From Radiobacillus deserti (GTDB taxonomy: Bacteria; Bacillota; Bacilli; Bacillales; Amphibacillaceae), in NCBI RefSeq assembly GCF_007301515.1, contig NZ_CP041666.1, positions 1,612,001-1,676,000 on the forward strand: 64,000 nt of DNA, read 5' to 3'. How positions within the stretch are numbered: position 1 is the stretch's first letter; each line of letters starts with the position of its first letter. The notes beneath the pieces are model-generated. The model saw only the letters and a list, made by a program, of their open reading frames with translations, ran no database searches and was not told the DNA's origin. Shown here one piece after another: positions 44,066-53,217 of the stretch. A program made the position numbers and the translations under genes.

Positions 44066-45646
44066 ATGAATGAACAACAACGGAAAGAACTAGACAGAAT
44101 TAAACAGGTTGATCCATCGGACATAAAATCCGACCAGGATAGTAACCTTGAACGTTTACAAAATACATCCTCGGATGAACTAATTAGCAAGTATTTTCAA
44201 GCGACCTATGAACCGCCAAATATGAAAAAAGCGAAAAAACGTCGTAGAGAAGATATTCAAATTCATTATGACTTCGGTATTCCTAAAGAAATGCAAGAAA
44301 TTGGGAAGGGCAAAAAGTTCTTAATTAGAACGTACGGATGTCAAATGAATGAGCATGATACAGAAGTCATGGCTGGTCTGCTAACGGACATGGGATATGA
44401 ATCGACAAATGAAACAACAGAAGCAGATATTATCTTGTTAAACACGTGCGCTATTCGTGAAAATGCAGAAAACAAAGTGTTTGGTGAAATTGGTCACCTG
44501 AAACCACTCAAACTAGAGAATCCGGACGTGATTATCGGAGTTTGTGGTTGTATGTCTCAAGAAGAAGCGGTCGTAAATCGAATATTGAAAAAACATCCAT
44601 TTATTGATTTAATTTTCGGTACACATAACATTCACCGTTTACCTCAGCTATTGAAAGAAGCTATGTTTAGTAAAGCTATGGTAGTCGAAGTATGGTCGAA
44701 GGAAGGGGACATCATTGAAAACCTTCCAAAAGTTAGAAAAGGAAAAATCAAAGGCTGGGTGAACATCATGTACGGCTGCGATAAGTTCTGTACGTATTGT
44801 ATTGTTCCTTATACGCGTGGAAAAGAAAGAAGTCGTCGACCAGAAGATATTATTCAAGAAGTACGTCACCTAGCTGCTCAAGGCTATAAAGAAGTTACGC
44901 TTCTAGGACAAAACGTCAATGCGTATGGAAAAGATTTTACGGATATGGAATACGGTCTAGGCGATTTAATGGAGGAAATCAGTAAAATTGATATCCCGAG
45001 AGTTCGGTTTACAACGTCTCACCCTAGAGATTTTGACGATCGCCTGATTGAAGTGCTTGCAAAAGGCGGAAACCTTCTCGACCATATTCATCTACCAGTA
45101 CAATCTGGAAGCTCAGAAGTTCTTCGCGTGATGGCGAGAAGATATACGAGAGAAAAATATTTAGAGCTTGTAGCAAAAATTCGGAAGGCGATGCCAAATG
45201 CTACGCTTACGACAGATATCATCGTTGGTTTCCCAAATGAAACTGACGAACAGTTTGAAGAAACGATGAGCCTTGTAGAGGAAGTTGGCTTTGAAGCTGC
45301 TTATACGTTTATTTACTCTCCGCGAGAAGGCACACCGGCTGCGAAATGGGAAGACAATATCCCAATGGAAGTGAAAAAGGAACGTCTGCAACGTTTAAAT
45401 GCCTTAATTAACAAGCAATCTGCAGAAGCCATGCAAAAATACCAAGGTCAAACGGTAAAAGTACTTGTGGAAGGGGAAAGTAAGAAAAACCCTGATGTAT
45501 TATCAGGTTATACAGAACGTAACAAACTTGTGAACTTTAGAGGTCCAAAATCAATCATCGGCCAAATTGTTGATGTTAAAATTACAGAAACCAAAACATG
45601 GTCCTTAAATGGAGAATTAGTAGAAGAAGCGGTAGAGGTGAAATAA
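44066..45646 (+). CDS. miaB: tRNA methylthiotransferase MiaB
   Basis: A radical-SAM enzyme that adds a methylthio group to i6A37 of tRNAs. I choose ATG 44066 (MNEQQRKELDRIKQ), with GAAAGGAG upstream; the frame is open 120 bases further, across the promoter. The 526-aa protein has an N-terminal extension typical of Bacillus, a UPF0004 domain with three cysteines (RTYGCQMNEHD, NTCAIRENAE, GVCGCMSQEE), the radical-SAM CxxxCxxC in YGCDKFCTYCIVPY (~235) and a C-terminal TRAM domain. ricA follows with no gap. Its substrate i6A is made by MiaA, encoded at 53.2 kb. Confidence 0.96.
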   Translation: MNEQQRKELDRIKQVDPSDIKSDQDSNLERLQNTSSDELISKYFQATYEPPNMKKAKKRRREDIQIHYDFGIPKEMQEIGKGKKFLIRTYGCQMNEHDTEVMAGLLTDMGYESTNETTEADIILLNTCAIRENAENKVFGEIGHLKPLKLENPDVIIGVCGCMSQEEAVVNRILKKHPFIDLIFGTHNIHRLPQLLKEAMFSKAMVVEVWSKEGDIIENLPKVRKGKIKGWVNIMYGCDKFCTYCIVPYTRGKERSRRPEDIIQEVRHLAAQGYKEVTLLGQNVNAYGKDFTDMEYGLGDLMEEISKIDIPRVRFTTSHPRDFDDRLIEVLAKGGNLLDHIHLPVQSGSSEVLRVMARRYTREKYLELVAKIRKAMPNATLTTDIIVGFPNETDEQFEETMSLVEEVGFEAAYTFIYSPREGTPAAKWEDNIPMEVKKERLQRLNALINKQSAEAMQKYQGQTVKVLVEGESKKNPDVLSGYTERNKLVNFRGPKSIIGQIVDVKITETKTWSLNGELVEEAVEVK

Positions 45647-46075
45647 ATGACACAGTACACAAAGAAGCAAATCCTAGAAGAAGCACAAAAGCTGGCAAAG
45701 ATGATGGCGAATACAGAAGAGATTGATCGTTTTAAACAATTAGAAGCCAAGCTTAATGATAATCAAAAGGTTCGAGAAACCATTGAAAGAATTAAAAAGC
45801 TTCAAAAGCAAGCAGTGAATTTCCAAGCATATGGAAAAACGGAAGCACTACAACGTGTAGAAAAAGAAATTGATCGACTACAAGGTGAAATCGATGAGAT
45901 TCCTATCGTTCAAGAATTTAAAGATACACAGATTGTAATCAATGATATCTTACAATTAGTTTCCAACACCATCTCACGTGAAGTTACAAATGAAGTGATT
46001 CGATCCACAGAGGGCGATGTGCTCCGAGGGGAAACAGGTTCTAAATTAAAATATAGCGGTGGACACCACCATTAA
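45647..46075 (+). CDS. ricA: RicA (YmcA), Y-complex subunit and RNase Y modulator
   Basis: A 142-aa all-helical protein. In B. subtilis it forms the RicA-RicF-RicT complex, which carries Fe-S clusters and steers RNase Y cleavage, competence and biofilm formation. The ATG directly follows the miaB stop, so they are co-translated. Coiled-coil helices are visible (QILEEAQKLAKMMANTEEID; RFKQLEAKLNDNQKV). The C terminus ends GGHHH, so a His cluster is present. A terminator follows. Confidence 0.9.
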   Translation: MTQYTKKQILEEAQKLAKMMANTEEIDRFKQLEAKLNDNQKVRETIERIKKLQKQAVNFQAYGKTEALQRVEKEIDRLQGEIDEIPIVQEFKDTQIVINDILQLVSNTISREVTNEVIRSTEGDVLRGETGSKLKYSGGHHH

Positions 46076-46079
46076 GCCC

Positions 46080-46116
46080 AAAGGCCTTTGCTAGTAATAG
46101 CAGGGGCTTTTGTTTT
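46080..46116 (+). terminator. ricA terminator
   Basis: A 14-bp stem AAAGGCCTTTGCTA / TAGCAGGGGCTTTT with three G-U pairs, a GTAA loop and then GTTTT. Confidence 0.8.
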
Positions 46117-46283
46117 CATATTTTCTCGATATTAAATAACCAAGATTAACAGATAAGTATAAAATACCTCCCAACATAGGCGTACACATCTATAGGCTTT
46201 TGCATAGGATGGATTAGAGCCTTACAAGTCATACTTACCTGTGATTAGTCATTGGTGGGTATGCACTTTAGGTGAACACCCTG

Positions 46284-46291
46284 CATACAAT
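46284..46291 (+). promoter_or_regulatory. Possible SigE -10 element of cotE
   Basis: CATACAAT is an exact match to the sigma-E -10 consensus. The -35 at the right distance is weak (GCACTTT). A CATAGGATG about 75 bp upstream resembles a sigma-K -10. In B. subtilis cotE has both kinds of promoter. Confidence 0.4.
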
Positions 46292-46322
46292 GACTATGAA
46301 AAAAGAGGAGGTTTTAGTTCTT

Positions 46323-46886
46323 ATGTCATTTCTTGATCAAGAATATCGGGAAATTATAACGAAAGCTGTTATTGGTAAGGGTCGAAAGTTCGTTCAAGAC
46401 ACAAATACGATTTCCCCGTCACATAGACCTACTAGCATTCTAGGGTGCTGGGTGATTAATCATCTCTATAATGCTAAGAAAAAAGGGGACGATATCGTAG
46501 AAATCAACGGAAGCTATGATGTGAACATCTGGTATTCCTACAACGATAACACGAAAACGGAAGTAGTAACAGAACGTGTTAATTATTGTGACCACATTAA
46601 GCTATCTGTTAAGGATGAAAATACGGTAAGCGATGACTACGAAGTATTTGCTAAAGTCATCCAACAACCAAACTGTTTAGATTGCAAGATTTCTACTCAA
46701 GACCACAAAATTGTTGTAGAAGTGGAGCGCGAATTCTTAGTTGAGGTTGTAGGTGAAACAAAAGTATGTGTACGTGTAGACCCGGATGGCTATGTTAGTG
46801 ATGACGATGACTGGGATTTCGAATTAACAGACGATGAATTTGAAAGTGTAGACCCAGACTTTCTTGCCGTAAATGAAGAAGAATAA
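46323..46886 (+). CDS. cotE: Outer spore coat morphogenetic protein CotE
   Basis: CotE is the scaffold on which the outer spore coat is built in the mother cell. The start is ATG 46323 (MSFLDQEYREIITK), with AGAGGAGG 10 bases upstream; the frame is open 51 bases further 5'. The 187-aa protein has the conserved YREIITKAVIGKGRKF start, NTISP, ILGCWVINH and the DVNIWYSYNDNTKTEVVTE core. The C-terminal ~35 residues are very acidic (VSDDDDWDFELTDDEFE), as in the family. A terminator follows before mutS. Confidence 0.96.
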   Translation: MSFLDQEYREIITKAVIGKGRKFVQDTNTISPSHRPTSILGCWVINHLYNAKKKGDDIVEINGSYDVNIWYSYNDNTKTEVVTERVNYCDHIKLSVKDENTVSDDYEVFAKVIQQPNCLDCKISTQDHKIVVEVEREFLVEVVGETKVCVRVDPDGYVSDDDDWDFELTDDEFESVDPDFLAVNEEE

Positions 46887-46896
46887 AAAAGACTAG

Positions 46897-46926
46897 GACA
46901 GGAGACAATTGGTCTCCTGTCTTTTT
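46897..46926 (+). terminator. cotE terminator
   Basis: A 10-bp stem GACAGGAGAC / GTCTCCTGTC with a 5-nt loop and TTTTT. Confidence 0.9.
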
Positions 46927-47002
46927 GTTTAGGTTAAAACAAAACCATGGAAGGAATATCCTGTCCCATCTTGACTAGATTCGTCGACCCTAGCGAATTT
47001 CC

Positions 47003-47013
47003 TATGATATAAT
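47003..47013 (+). promoter_or_regulatory. Extended -10 promoter of mutS-mutL
   Basis: TATGA-TATAAT, an extended -10 element with a poor -35, lies 38 bp before the mutS ATG. Confidence 0.5.
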
Positions 47014-47050
47014 ACGGGATATAGTTTAGGAACGATTTGGGGGAAGGATA

Positions 47051-49621
47051 ATGGCCGGGTACACACCAATGATACAGCAATATTTAAAAATAAAAGCGCA
47101 ATATAAGGATTGTTTTCTTTTCTTTCGTTTAGGAGACTTTTATGAGATGTTCTTTCAGGACGCGCTAGAGGCGTCCAGAGAGTTAGAGATTACGCTGACG
47201 AGTCGTGATGGAGGAGGAGAAGAACGCATTCCGATGTGTGGAATTCCTTATCATTCCGCAGAAAATTACATAAAGAATCTCGTGGAAAAAGGATATAAGG
47301 TTGCAATTTGTGAGCAGGTAGAGGATCCTAAAGCGGCGAAAGGTGTTGTGAAACGAGAGGTCGTCCAGCTTATTACACCAGGAACGGTCATGGAAGGCAA
47401 TATGCTGAACGAGAAAGAGAATAACTATTTAGCTAGTATTACACAATGGACGAATACTACATTCTCCATCGCCTACGCAGATCTTTCGACTGGTGAAAAT
47501 ACGACAGCTATGATGAATAATGGCTGGCAGGCTGTTTTGAGTGAACTTTACAATCGTCCGGTAAAGGAGATTGTGGTGGATTCCAATCTAGCTGATTCCT
47601 ACCAAAATGACTTAGTGGAAAAACTTCAGCTTACCGTTTCTTATCAAGATGAGGTACACGTTTCTCCAACCATGAAACCTCTCGTTGAATCGTTAGCAAA
47701 TGAGAGGTTAGTAGAAACGGTCGGAAGACTACTAAACTATTTAGAACGAACGCAAAAGAGATCATTAGACCATTTAAAGAAAGCGCAATTGATTGAACTT
47801 CAACAGTTTATGTCCTTAGATATGTATTCAAAGCGTAATTTAGAGCTTACCGAAACAATTATAAGAAAAGGGAAGCAAGGTAGCTTATTATGGGTTTTGG
47901 ATAAGACGGTAACTGCCATGGGTGCCCGTAAGCTTAAAAAGTGGATGGAACGCCCATTGCTCCAGACAGCTGATATCGAATATCGTTTTGATATCGTGGA
48001 TGGATTTTTGCAGCATTTCATAGAAAGAGAATCTTTGCGTGAGCTTCTTAAGAGTGTCTATGATTTAGAACGCTTATCTGGTCGAATCTCATTTGGTAAT
48101 GTGAATGGGCGAGATTTAATCCAGCTTAAACACTCCTTGCAAAGAATACCTGCTATCAAGGATGTTTTACGTCAAATGGACCATAAGACGGTCCAAGCAT
48201 TAGGGGAGGCGTTAAATCCTCTTGATGAACTTCAACGGCTATTGGAAGATAGCTTAATGGAGGATCCACCAATATCTATTACGGACGGTGGTTTAATTAA
48301 GAATGGATTCCATCCAAAGCTAGACGAATATCGGGACGCTTCTCAAAACGGGAAGAAATGGATTGCGGAATTAGAGCGAAAAGAAAAAGAAGAGACAAAT
48401 ATTAAATCTTTGAAAATTGGCTACAATCGAGTGTTTGGCTACTATATTGAAGTAACAAAAGCAAATCTCCATCTGCTACCAGAAGGGAAATACGAACGGA
48501 AACAAACGCTAACGAATGCGGAGCGTTTTATTACCCCTGAACTAAAGGAAAAGGAAACTCTAATTCTCGAAGCGGAAGAAAAAAGTGTGGAGTTAGAATA
48601 CCGGCTTTTCGTTGAATTAAGAGAACGGGTGAAAGGCTACATTCCTAAGCTACAACAGCTGGCGGAACAAATTAGTGAAATCGATGTGCTACAAGGATAT
48701 GCAACGATTAGCGAACAAAATGATTATCGACGTCCATCCTTTAACAATCAAAACGACGTTGATATTGAGCAAGGACGTCATCCTGTGATCGAACAAGTGA
48801 TGAAGGATGGAACCTTTGTACCGAACGATATTCGTATGGATAAAGGAACAAATATGTTACTGATTACAGGTCCCAATATGTCCGGGAAAAGTACGTACAT
48901 GCGCCAATTAGCATTAACAACGATAATGGCGCAAATCGGTTGCTTTGTACCGGCATCCAAAGCATCTTTACCGATTTTTGATCAAATCTTTACTAGAATT
49001 GGAGCTGCCGATGACTTAGTATCAGGTCAAAGTACCTTTATGGTGGAAATGCTAGAAGCCAATCACGCGATTACGCATGCGACGGAACAAAGCTTGATTC
49101 TTTTAGATGAGATTGGAAGAGGAACAAGCACTTATGACGGGATGGCATTAGCACAGGCCATTATTGAGTATCTTCACGAGCATGTACAAGCGAAAACGTT
49201 GTTCTCTACACACTATCATGAATTAACTAGCTTAGAAGAGAGTTTGACTCACCTGAAGAACATCCATGTACGAGCAGAAGAATACGAAGGAAATGTGATC
49301 TTTCTCCACCAAATCCAAGACGGTCCAGCAGATGAGAGTTATGGGATACATGTAGCAAAGCTAGCCAATATGCCAAACGAATTAATTACTAGAGCTTCCC
49401 AAATTTTACAACAGCTCGAGAATAAGCCTGTTGAAGCTACACCGGAAAAAGAAAATGATCAACAGCTTTCTTTTTTCGTTTCAGAAAAGCAAAAACAAAC
49501 GCAAACAAAGCCTCACAACGATATTGTGGATGAAATTAAACAGTTAAACATTATGGAAATGACACCATTAGAAGCAATGAATCAGCTATATCAGCTTCAA
49601 AAGAAAGCAAATAGACAGTAG
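47051..49621 (+). CDS. mutS: DNA mismatch repair protein MutS
   Basis: MutS recognises mismatches and small insertion/deletion loops. The 856-aa protein is complete. It has the mismatch-binding FFRLGDFYEMFF motif (~25, with the wedge Phe and Glu), connector, lever and clamp domains, and the ATPase with GPNMSGKST (~607) and ILLDEIGRGTSTYDG (~686). Near the C terminus QQLSFF (~808) matches a beta-clamp-binding motif. It is 17 bp upstream of mutL. Intactness matters because indels in simple repeats are seen elsewhere in the window. Confidence 0.98.
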   Translation: MAGYTPMIQQYLKIKAQYKDCFLFFRLGDFYEMFFQDALEASRELEITLTSRDGGGEERIPMCGIPYHSAENYIKNLVEKGYKVAICEQVEDPKAAKGVVKREVVQLITPGTVMEGNMLNEKENNYLASITQWTNTTFSIAYADLSTGENTTAMMNNGWQAVLSELYNRPVKEIVVDSNLADSYQNDLVEKLQLTVSYQDEVHVSPTMKPLVESLANERLVETVGRLLNYLERTQKRSLDHLKKAQLIELQQFMSLDMYSKRNLELTETIIRKGKQGSLLWVLDKTVTAMGARKLKKWMERPLLQTADIEYRFDIVDGFLQHFIERESLRELLKSVYDLERLSGRISFGNVNGRDLIQLKHSLQRIPAIKDVLRQMDHKTVQALGEALNPLDELQRLLEDSLMEDPPISITDGGLIKNGFHPKLDEYRDASQNGKKWIAELERKEKEETNIKSLKIGYNRVFGYYIEVTKANLHLLPEGKYERKQTLTNAERFITPELKEKETLILEAEEKSVELEYRLFVELRERVKGYIPKLQQLAEQISEIDVLQGYATISEQNDYRRPSFNNQNDVDIEQGRHPVIEQVMKDGTFVPNDIRMDKGTNMLLITGPNMSGKSTYMRQLALTTIMAQIGCFVPASKASLPIFDQIFTRIGAADDLVSGQSTFMVEMLEANHAITHATEQSLILLDEIGRGTSTYDGMALAQAIIEYLHEHVQAKTLFSTHYHELTSLEESLTHLKNIHVRAEEYEGNVIFLHQIQDGPADESYGIHVAKLANMPNELITRASQILQQLENKPVEATPEKENDQQLSFFVSEKQKQTQTKPHNDIVDEIKQLNIMEMTPLEAMNQLYQLQKKANRQ

Positions 49622-49638
49622 CAAGAGAGGGTTTTCTA

Positions 49639-51495
49639 ATGAAAATTTTTCAAATGCCAGATTCGCTTGCCAATAAGATTGCGGCAGGAGAAGTTGTTGA
49701 ACGACCTGCCTCCGTTGTGAAAGAGCTCGTAGAAAATAGTATTGACGCAAATAGTTCATGGATTAAAGTAGATGTTGCGGAAGCTGGATTGGACCGAATT
49801 AAGATTACGGACGATGGAGACGGGATGTCAGCAGAAGATTGCGCTATCGCGTTCTCGCGTCATGCAACTAGTAAGATTCGGAATGAAGAGGACTTGTTTC
49901 ATGTTCGTACACTTGGATTCCGTGGAGAAGCCTTAGCCAGTATTGCAGCTGTTAGTAAGTTGACGATAAAAACATCCACTGGTCAAGAAGCTGGTACGGA
50001 AATGAAGTTTGAAGGCGGCACCCTGATTATGCAATCGAAATGTGAAGCTAGAAAAGGTACCGAAATTACAGTGGAACAGTTATTCTTTAATACCCCAGCT
50101 CGTTTGAAATATATGAAAACGATTCATACAGAGTTAGGACACATCACAGATGTTATCAATCGAATAGCATTATCCCATCCTGAAATTCGCTTTGAGGTTA
50201 CGCATAATGACCGTACGTTGTTTCGCTCCCCAGGGCGAGATGATTTACTTCAAGTTATCGCACAAGTGTATGGGGTAAGCATCGCAAAAAAAATGATTAA
50301 AGTAGAGCATGAAACGCTCGACTTCCAAATATCTGGATATATTGCAAAGCCAGAAATAACAAGAGCTTCTCGCAATTATATGTCGACGATTATTAATGGG
50401 CGCTTCATTCGCAGTATTCCGTTGGCAAAAGCTATTCTGAATGGGTACCACACACTGCTTCCTATTGGTCGAAATCCGTTAGTCGTGTTAAAGATTGATA
50501 TGGATCCAATCTTAGTAGATGTAAACGTACATCCAGCCAAGCTCGAGGTGCGTTTCAGTAAGGAAAAGGAATTGTTTGAAGCGGTAGAAACCACCATTCA
50601 GCAAGCATTTCGCAAGCTAACCTTAATTCCAGATGTCACACAGCCTAGAATAAAACGCGAAGATACTGTTAGTGAACAAGGTTCTTTTGAATTTCATCAA
50701 TCGCCTGTGAAGCGTAATGAACAGACACCTTATTCTCAGCCATCAAGTCCACCGTTAACGGAACCGGAAGAGGTAAAGACGTATCAAGAAATGCAAAATG
50801 CTATTGCAGAACAAATGCTTCCGACAAATGATGAAGACTTTACGACAAAAGAAGAATCACACGAACAACAGGATTCTAATCCTCAACATGAGGAAGTAGA
50901 AAAGACGACAAGTCGAGTACCGGTTATGTATCCAATAGGGCAACACCATGGCACTTATATTTTGGCGCAAAATGAACAGGGTCTTTATTTAATTGACCAG
51001 CATGCAGCACAAGAGCGTATAAAATATGAGTTTTTCAAAGAAAAAATCGGGGAAGTTGCGAATGAAGTACAGGAGCTGCTCATTCCGATTACGTTTGATT
51101 TCTCTAAACAAGAAGCTTTACTCATCGAGCAGCATCAAGAAGAATTACAACGTGTTGGTTTGTTTTTCGAAGCATTCGGACAGCAAAGCTATATTATCCG
51201 TTCGCATCCACAATGGTTTCCAAAAGGCTTTGAAGAAGAAAGCATTCGCGAAATTGTTGATCAAGTGATGGATGAAGGAAAAGTGGATTTATATAAATTA
51301 AGAGAAGACGCAGCTATATTAATGTCTTGTAAACGATCGATTAAAGCAAATCATCATTTAAACTACAATGATATGTTTCAACTGTTAGAGGATTTAAGAG
51401 CCTCTACCGATCCGTTTACATGTCCACATGGTCGACCAATCATCATTCATTTTTCGAGCTATGAATTGGAGAAAATGTTTAAACGAGTGATGTAG
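49639..51495 (+). CDS. mutL: DNA mismatch repair protein MutL
   Basis: MutL is the mismatch-repair endonuclease of bacteria without MutH. The 618-aa protein has the GHKL ATPase motifs (LVENSIDA ~30, DDGDGM ~58, TLGFRGEALASIAAVS ~90) and a C-terminal endonuclease domain with DQHAAQERIKYE (~453) and the CxxHGRP motif (CPHGRPIII ~595). A Gln/Glu/Pro-rich linker joins the halves. It is intact. ATG 49639 has an AAGAGAGGG site. It is co-transcribed with mutS. Confidence 0.97.
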   Translation: MKIFQMPDSLANKIAAGEVVERPASVVKELVENSIDANSSWIKVDVAEAGLDRIKITDDGDGMSAEDCAIAFSRHATSKIRNEEDLFHVRTLGFRGEALASIAAVSKLTIKTSTGQEAGTEMKFEGGTLIMQSKCEARKGTEITVEQLFFNTPARLKYMKTIHTELGHITDVINRIALSHPEIRFEVTHNDRTLFRSPGRDDLLQVIAQVYGVSIAKKMIKVEHETLDFQISGYIAKPEITRASRNYMSTIINGRFIRSIPLAKAILNGYHTLLPIGRNPLVVLKIDMDPILVDVNVHPAKLEVRFSKEKELFEAVETTIQQAFRKLTLIPDVTQPRIKREDTVSEQGSFEFHQSPVKRNEQTPYSQPSSPPLTEPEEVKTYQEMQNAIAEQMLPTNDEDFTTKEESHEQQDSNPQHEEVEKTTSRVPVMYPIGQHHGTYILAQNEQGLYLIDQHAAQERIKYEFFKEKIGEVANEVQELLIPITFDFSKQEALLIEQHQEELQRVGLFFEAFGQQSYIIRSHPQWFPKGFEEESIREIVDQVMDEGKVDLYKLREDAAILMSCKRSIKANHHLNYNDMFQLLEDLRASTDPFTCPHGRPIIIHFSSYELEKMFKRVM

Positions 51496-51522
51496 GGTGA
51501 TAAACATAATGGATTACAATAT

Positions 51523-51550
51523 GAGCATCAATTTATTTTGATGCTCTTTT
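51523..51550 (+). terminator. mutL terminator
   Basis: A 9-bp stem GAGCATCAA / TTGATGCTC, 6-nt loop and a TTTT tail. Confidence 0.85.
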
Positions 51551-51583
51551 TAATTAGGAAGGAACTAGATTTACATAAAAAAG

Positions 51584-51632
51584 GCCGGCTTGTAACCGGC
51601 TAAAGAAGGGGGAAATCATGCTTCTATTGTAG
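51584..51632 (+). promoter_or_regulatory. Hairpin plus four-codon leader ORF
   Basis: A GCCGG/CCGGC hairpin (51584-51600) is followed by a strong AAGAAGGGGG site (51603-51612) and an ATG at 51618 that stops after four codons (ATG CTT CTA TTG TAG). It looks like a leader or a known short intergenic motif of Bacillaceae. It lies in the 312-bp gap between mutL and the AbiGi-like gene; the rest of the gap shows nothing recognisable. Confidence 0.35.
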
Positions 51633-51807
51633 CACTAAAAGATCTAGAAAATAGCTAAAAATACGATTTTTGTTGAAAAGAGTAAAAAAGACGCATAGGG
51701 CAACCTAGATGACAGGTACAATTCCCTAGATACTTCTGTCATATTTTTGGACAATACGTAAAAAATAGGTCCTAGAGATAGAATTTTTGGGGAAAGGTCG
51801 GATTTTG

Positions 51808-52554
51808 ATGACGAGACAAAAATATGTGTCTAAGGAGTTAATGCACTTTGTAGGAAGACAACAAGCAGAGGAAGAACGATTTAAATTACTTATTCAAATA
51901 TTAAAATCGGGATGGCTTTTACATGAACCGTTTAACCCAACAAGATCAAGCCGGATTCAAATCGACACCGACGCGCTAACTTTGGAAGATATTATCTCCC
52001 CGGAGATGACCTGTTTCGCCGATATTCCTATAGATGATTTATCCCTACATATGGAGAAATACAGCTCTTTCGGTGTTTCATTCTCGAAAGAGTTTTTAGT
52101 TCGTCTCGGAGCGAACCCTGTTTTTTATATCGTGAAAAATGGGGCGGTTGTCGACACCATACAACAGGAAAAAATTATTCAGGACGGGAAGGAGTTACAC
52201 TCACCAGCATACAAGGAAGAGCATACAAGAGATCAATTCTTTCATCATAAAATTTTAGAGTATTTTCATACGATGGAGAAGCTGAAGAAGGAGGTTACAG
52301 ATCATCGTCTAGCTGGTCTTCTAAAACAAATGGATGACTTTTTAGTGAAAAATATTTTCGCATTTTTAAAACCATTTGACGCATCGAAAACAGACGGAGA
52401 TAAAGATAATTACTATATGGAAAGAGAATGGCGAATTGTTGGCAATGTGAAATTTTCATTACGAGATGTGCGACGTGTATTTTTGCCTGAAAAATATGCA
52501 GAAGCTTTCCGAAAGGAGCTTCCGGAATATTGCGGGCAAATTTCTTTTACCTAA
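51808..52554 (+). CDS. AbiGi-like abortive infection protein
   Basis: A 248-aa protein that resembles the AbiGi antitoxin family of abortive phage infection systems. Family features I recognise are YVSKELMHFVGR at the start, CFADIPIDDLSLHMEKYSSFGVSFSK (about residues 65-90) and a C-terminal EREWRIVG segment shared with such proteins. ATG 51808 follows GGGGAAAGG at 10 bases. No AbiGii-type nucleotidyltransferase toxin is adjacent: the neighbours are mutL and dps. It may be an orphan or a domesticated gene. The identification is from memory of the family pattern. Confidence 0.55.
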   Translation: MTRQKYVSKELMHFVGRQQAEEERFKLLIQILKSGWLLHEPFNPTRSSRIQIDTDALTLEDIISPEMTCFADIPIDDLSLHMEKYSSFGVSFSKEFLVRLGANPVFYIVKNGAVVDTIQQEKIIQDGKELHSPAYKEEHTRDQFFHHKILEYFHTMEKLKKEVTDHRLAGLLKQMDDFLVKNIFAFLKPFDASKTDGDKDNYYMEREWRIVGNVKFSLRDVRRVFLPEKYAEAFRKELPEYCGQISFT

Positions 52555-52619
52555 TGTTTGTATAATTTAGTGTTTCCTACCGAAAATAAGACAAGAGACG
52601 AAGAAAGGATAGGTGTGCG

Positions 52620-53072
52620 ATGCAAGATAATCAACGGTTAATCAATTTTCTGAATCAAGAACTGTCTAATTTTGCTGTTCTTTACGTAAAGCTTCACCGA
52701 TATCACTGGTTCGTACAAGGAAGACATTTTTTTAAGCTACATGAAGTGTTTGAGGATCTATACAATGAAACAGCAAAAGACTTAGATAATGTAGCAGAAC
52801 GAATCCTAGCAATTGGTGGCAAGCCACTAGCGACCATGCATAAGTTTATTAAAGAGGCGACTTTGGAAGAGGCACAAGCAGATGACAAGGAAAACGAGAT
52901 TATCCACCAGCTTTGTGAAGACTATCGAACGATCATTAAAGAAATAAAAGAAACTGGTTTTGATTTAGCGGAAGAACAAAAGGATCAACCTACTGTGGAC
53001 ATTTTAAATGAGCTACAAGGCCGGTTTGAAAAACACGTATGGATGCTCGAAGCTTACATCGCCTATGAATAG
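52620..53072 (+). CDS. dps: Dps-family DNA-protecting ferritin-like protein
   Basis: A 150-aa Dps/MrgA-type mini-ferritin that stores iron and shields DNA from peroxide. The interface ferroxidase residues are visible: KLHRYHWFVQG (His ligands ~29-31) and FEDLYNETAKDLDNVAERIL (Asp/Glu ligands ~47-66). ATG 52620 has AAAGGATAGGTG upstream. A TATAAT at 52561 may be its -10. It stands alone, ended by a terminator. The paralogue class (Dps or MrgA) cannot be fixed. Confidence 0.9.
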   Translation: MQDNQRLINFLNQELSNFAVLYVKLHRYHWFVQGRHFFKLHEVFEDLYNETAKDLDNVAERILAIGGKPLATMHKFIKEATLEEAQADDKENEIIHQLCEDYRTIIKEIKETGFDLAEEQKDQPTVDILNELQGRFEKHVWMLEAYIAYE

Positions 53073-53078
53073 AGTGAG

Positions 53079-53110
53079 AGTAGAGATATTCCAAATGGAA
53101 TATCTCTACT
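53079..53110 (+). terminator. dps terminator
   Basis: A 14-bp stem AGTAGAGATATTCC / GGAATATCTCTACT with a 4-nt loop, then TTTAATTT. Confidence 0.85.
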
Positions 53111-53150
53111 TTAATTTATAAAACTTTCCTACTATTTCTCGCAAAGGAAA

Positions 53151-53178
53151 TTGTCAAATGATAAAGTTCCTGTATAAT
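53151..53178 (+). promoter_or_regulatory. miaA-hfq promoter
   Basis: TTGTCA (53151-53156), 16-bp spacer and TATAAT (53173-53178), 39 bp before the miaA start. Confidence 0.65.
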
Positions 53179-53217
53179 GAAAAAATAAAAGTTAGTAATT
53201 TTTTATAGGTGGCGTAT

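Noticed and set aside
51026..51268. 80-aa plus-strand ORF inside mutL
   Set aside because: Alternative frame of the MutL C-terminal domain, Lys/Ser-rich and without a ribosome binding site.
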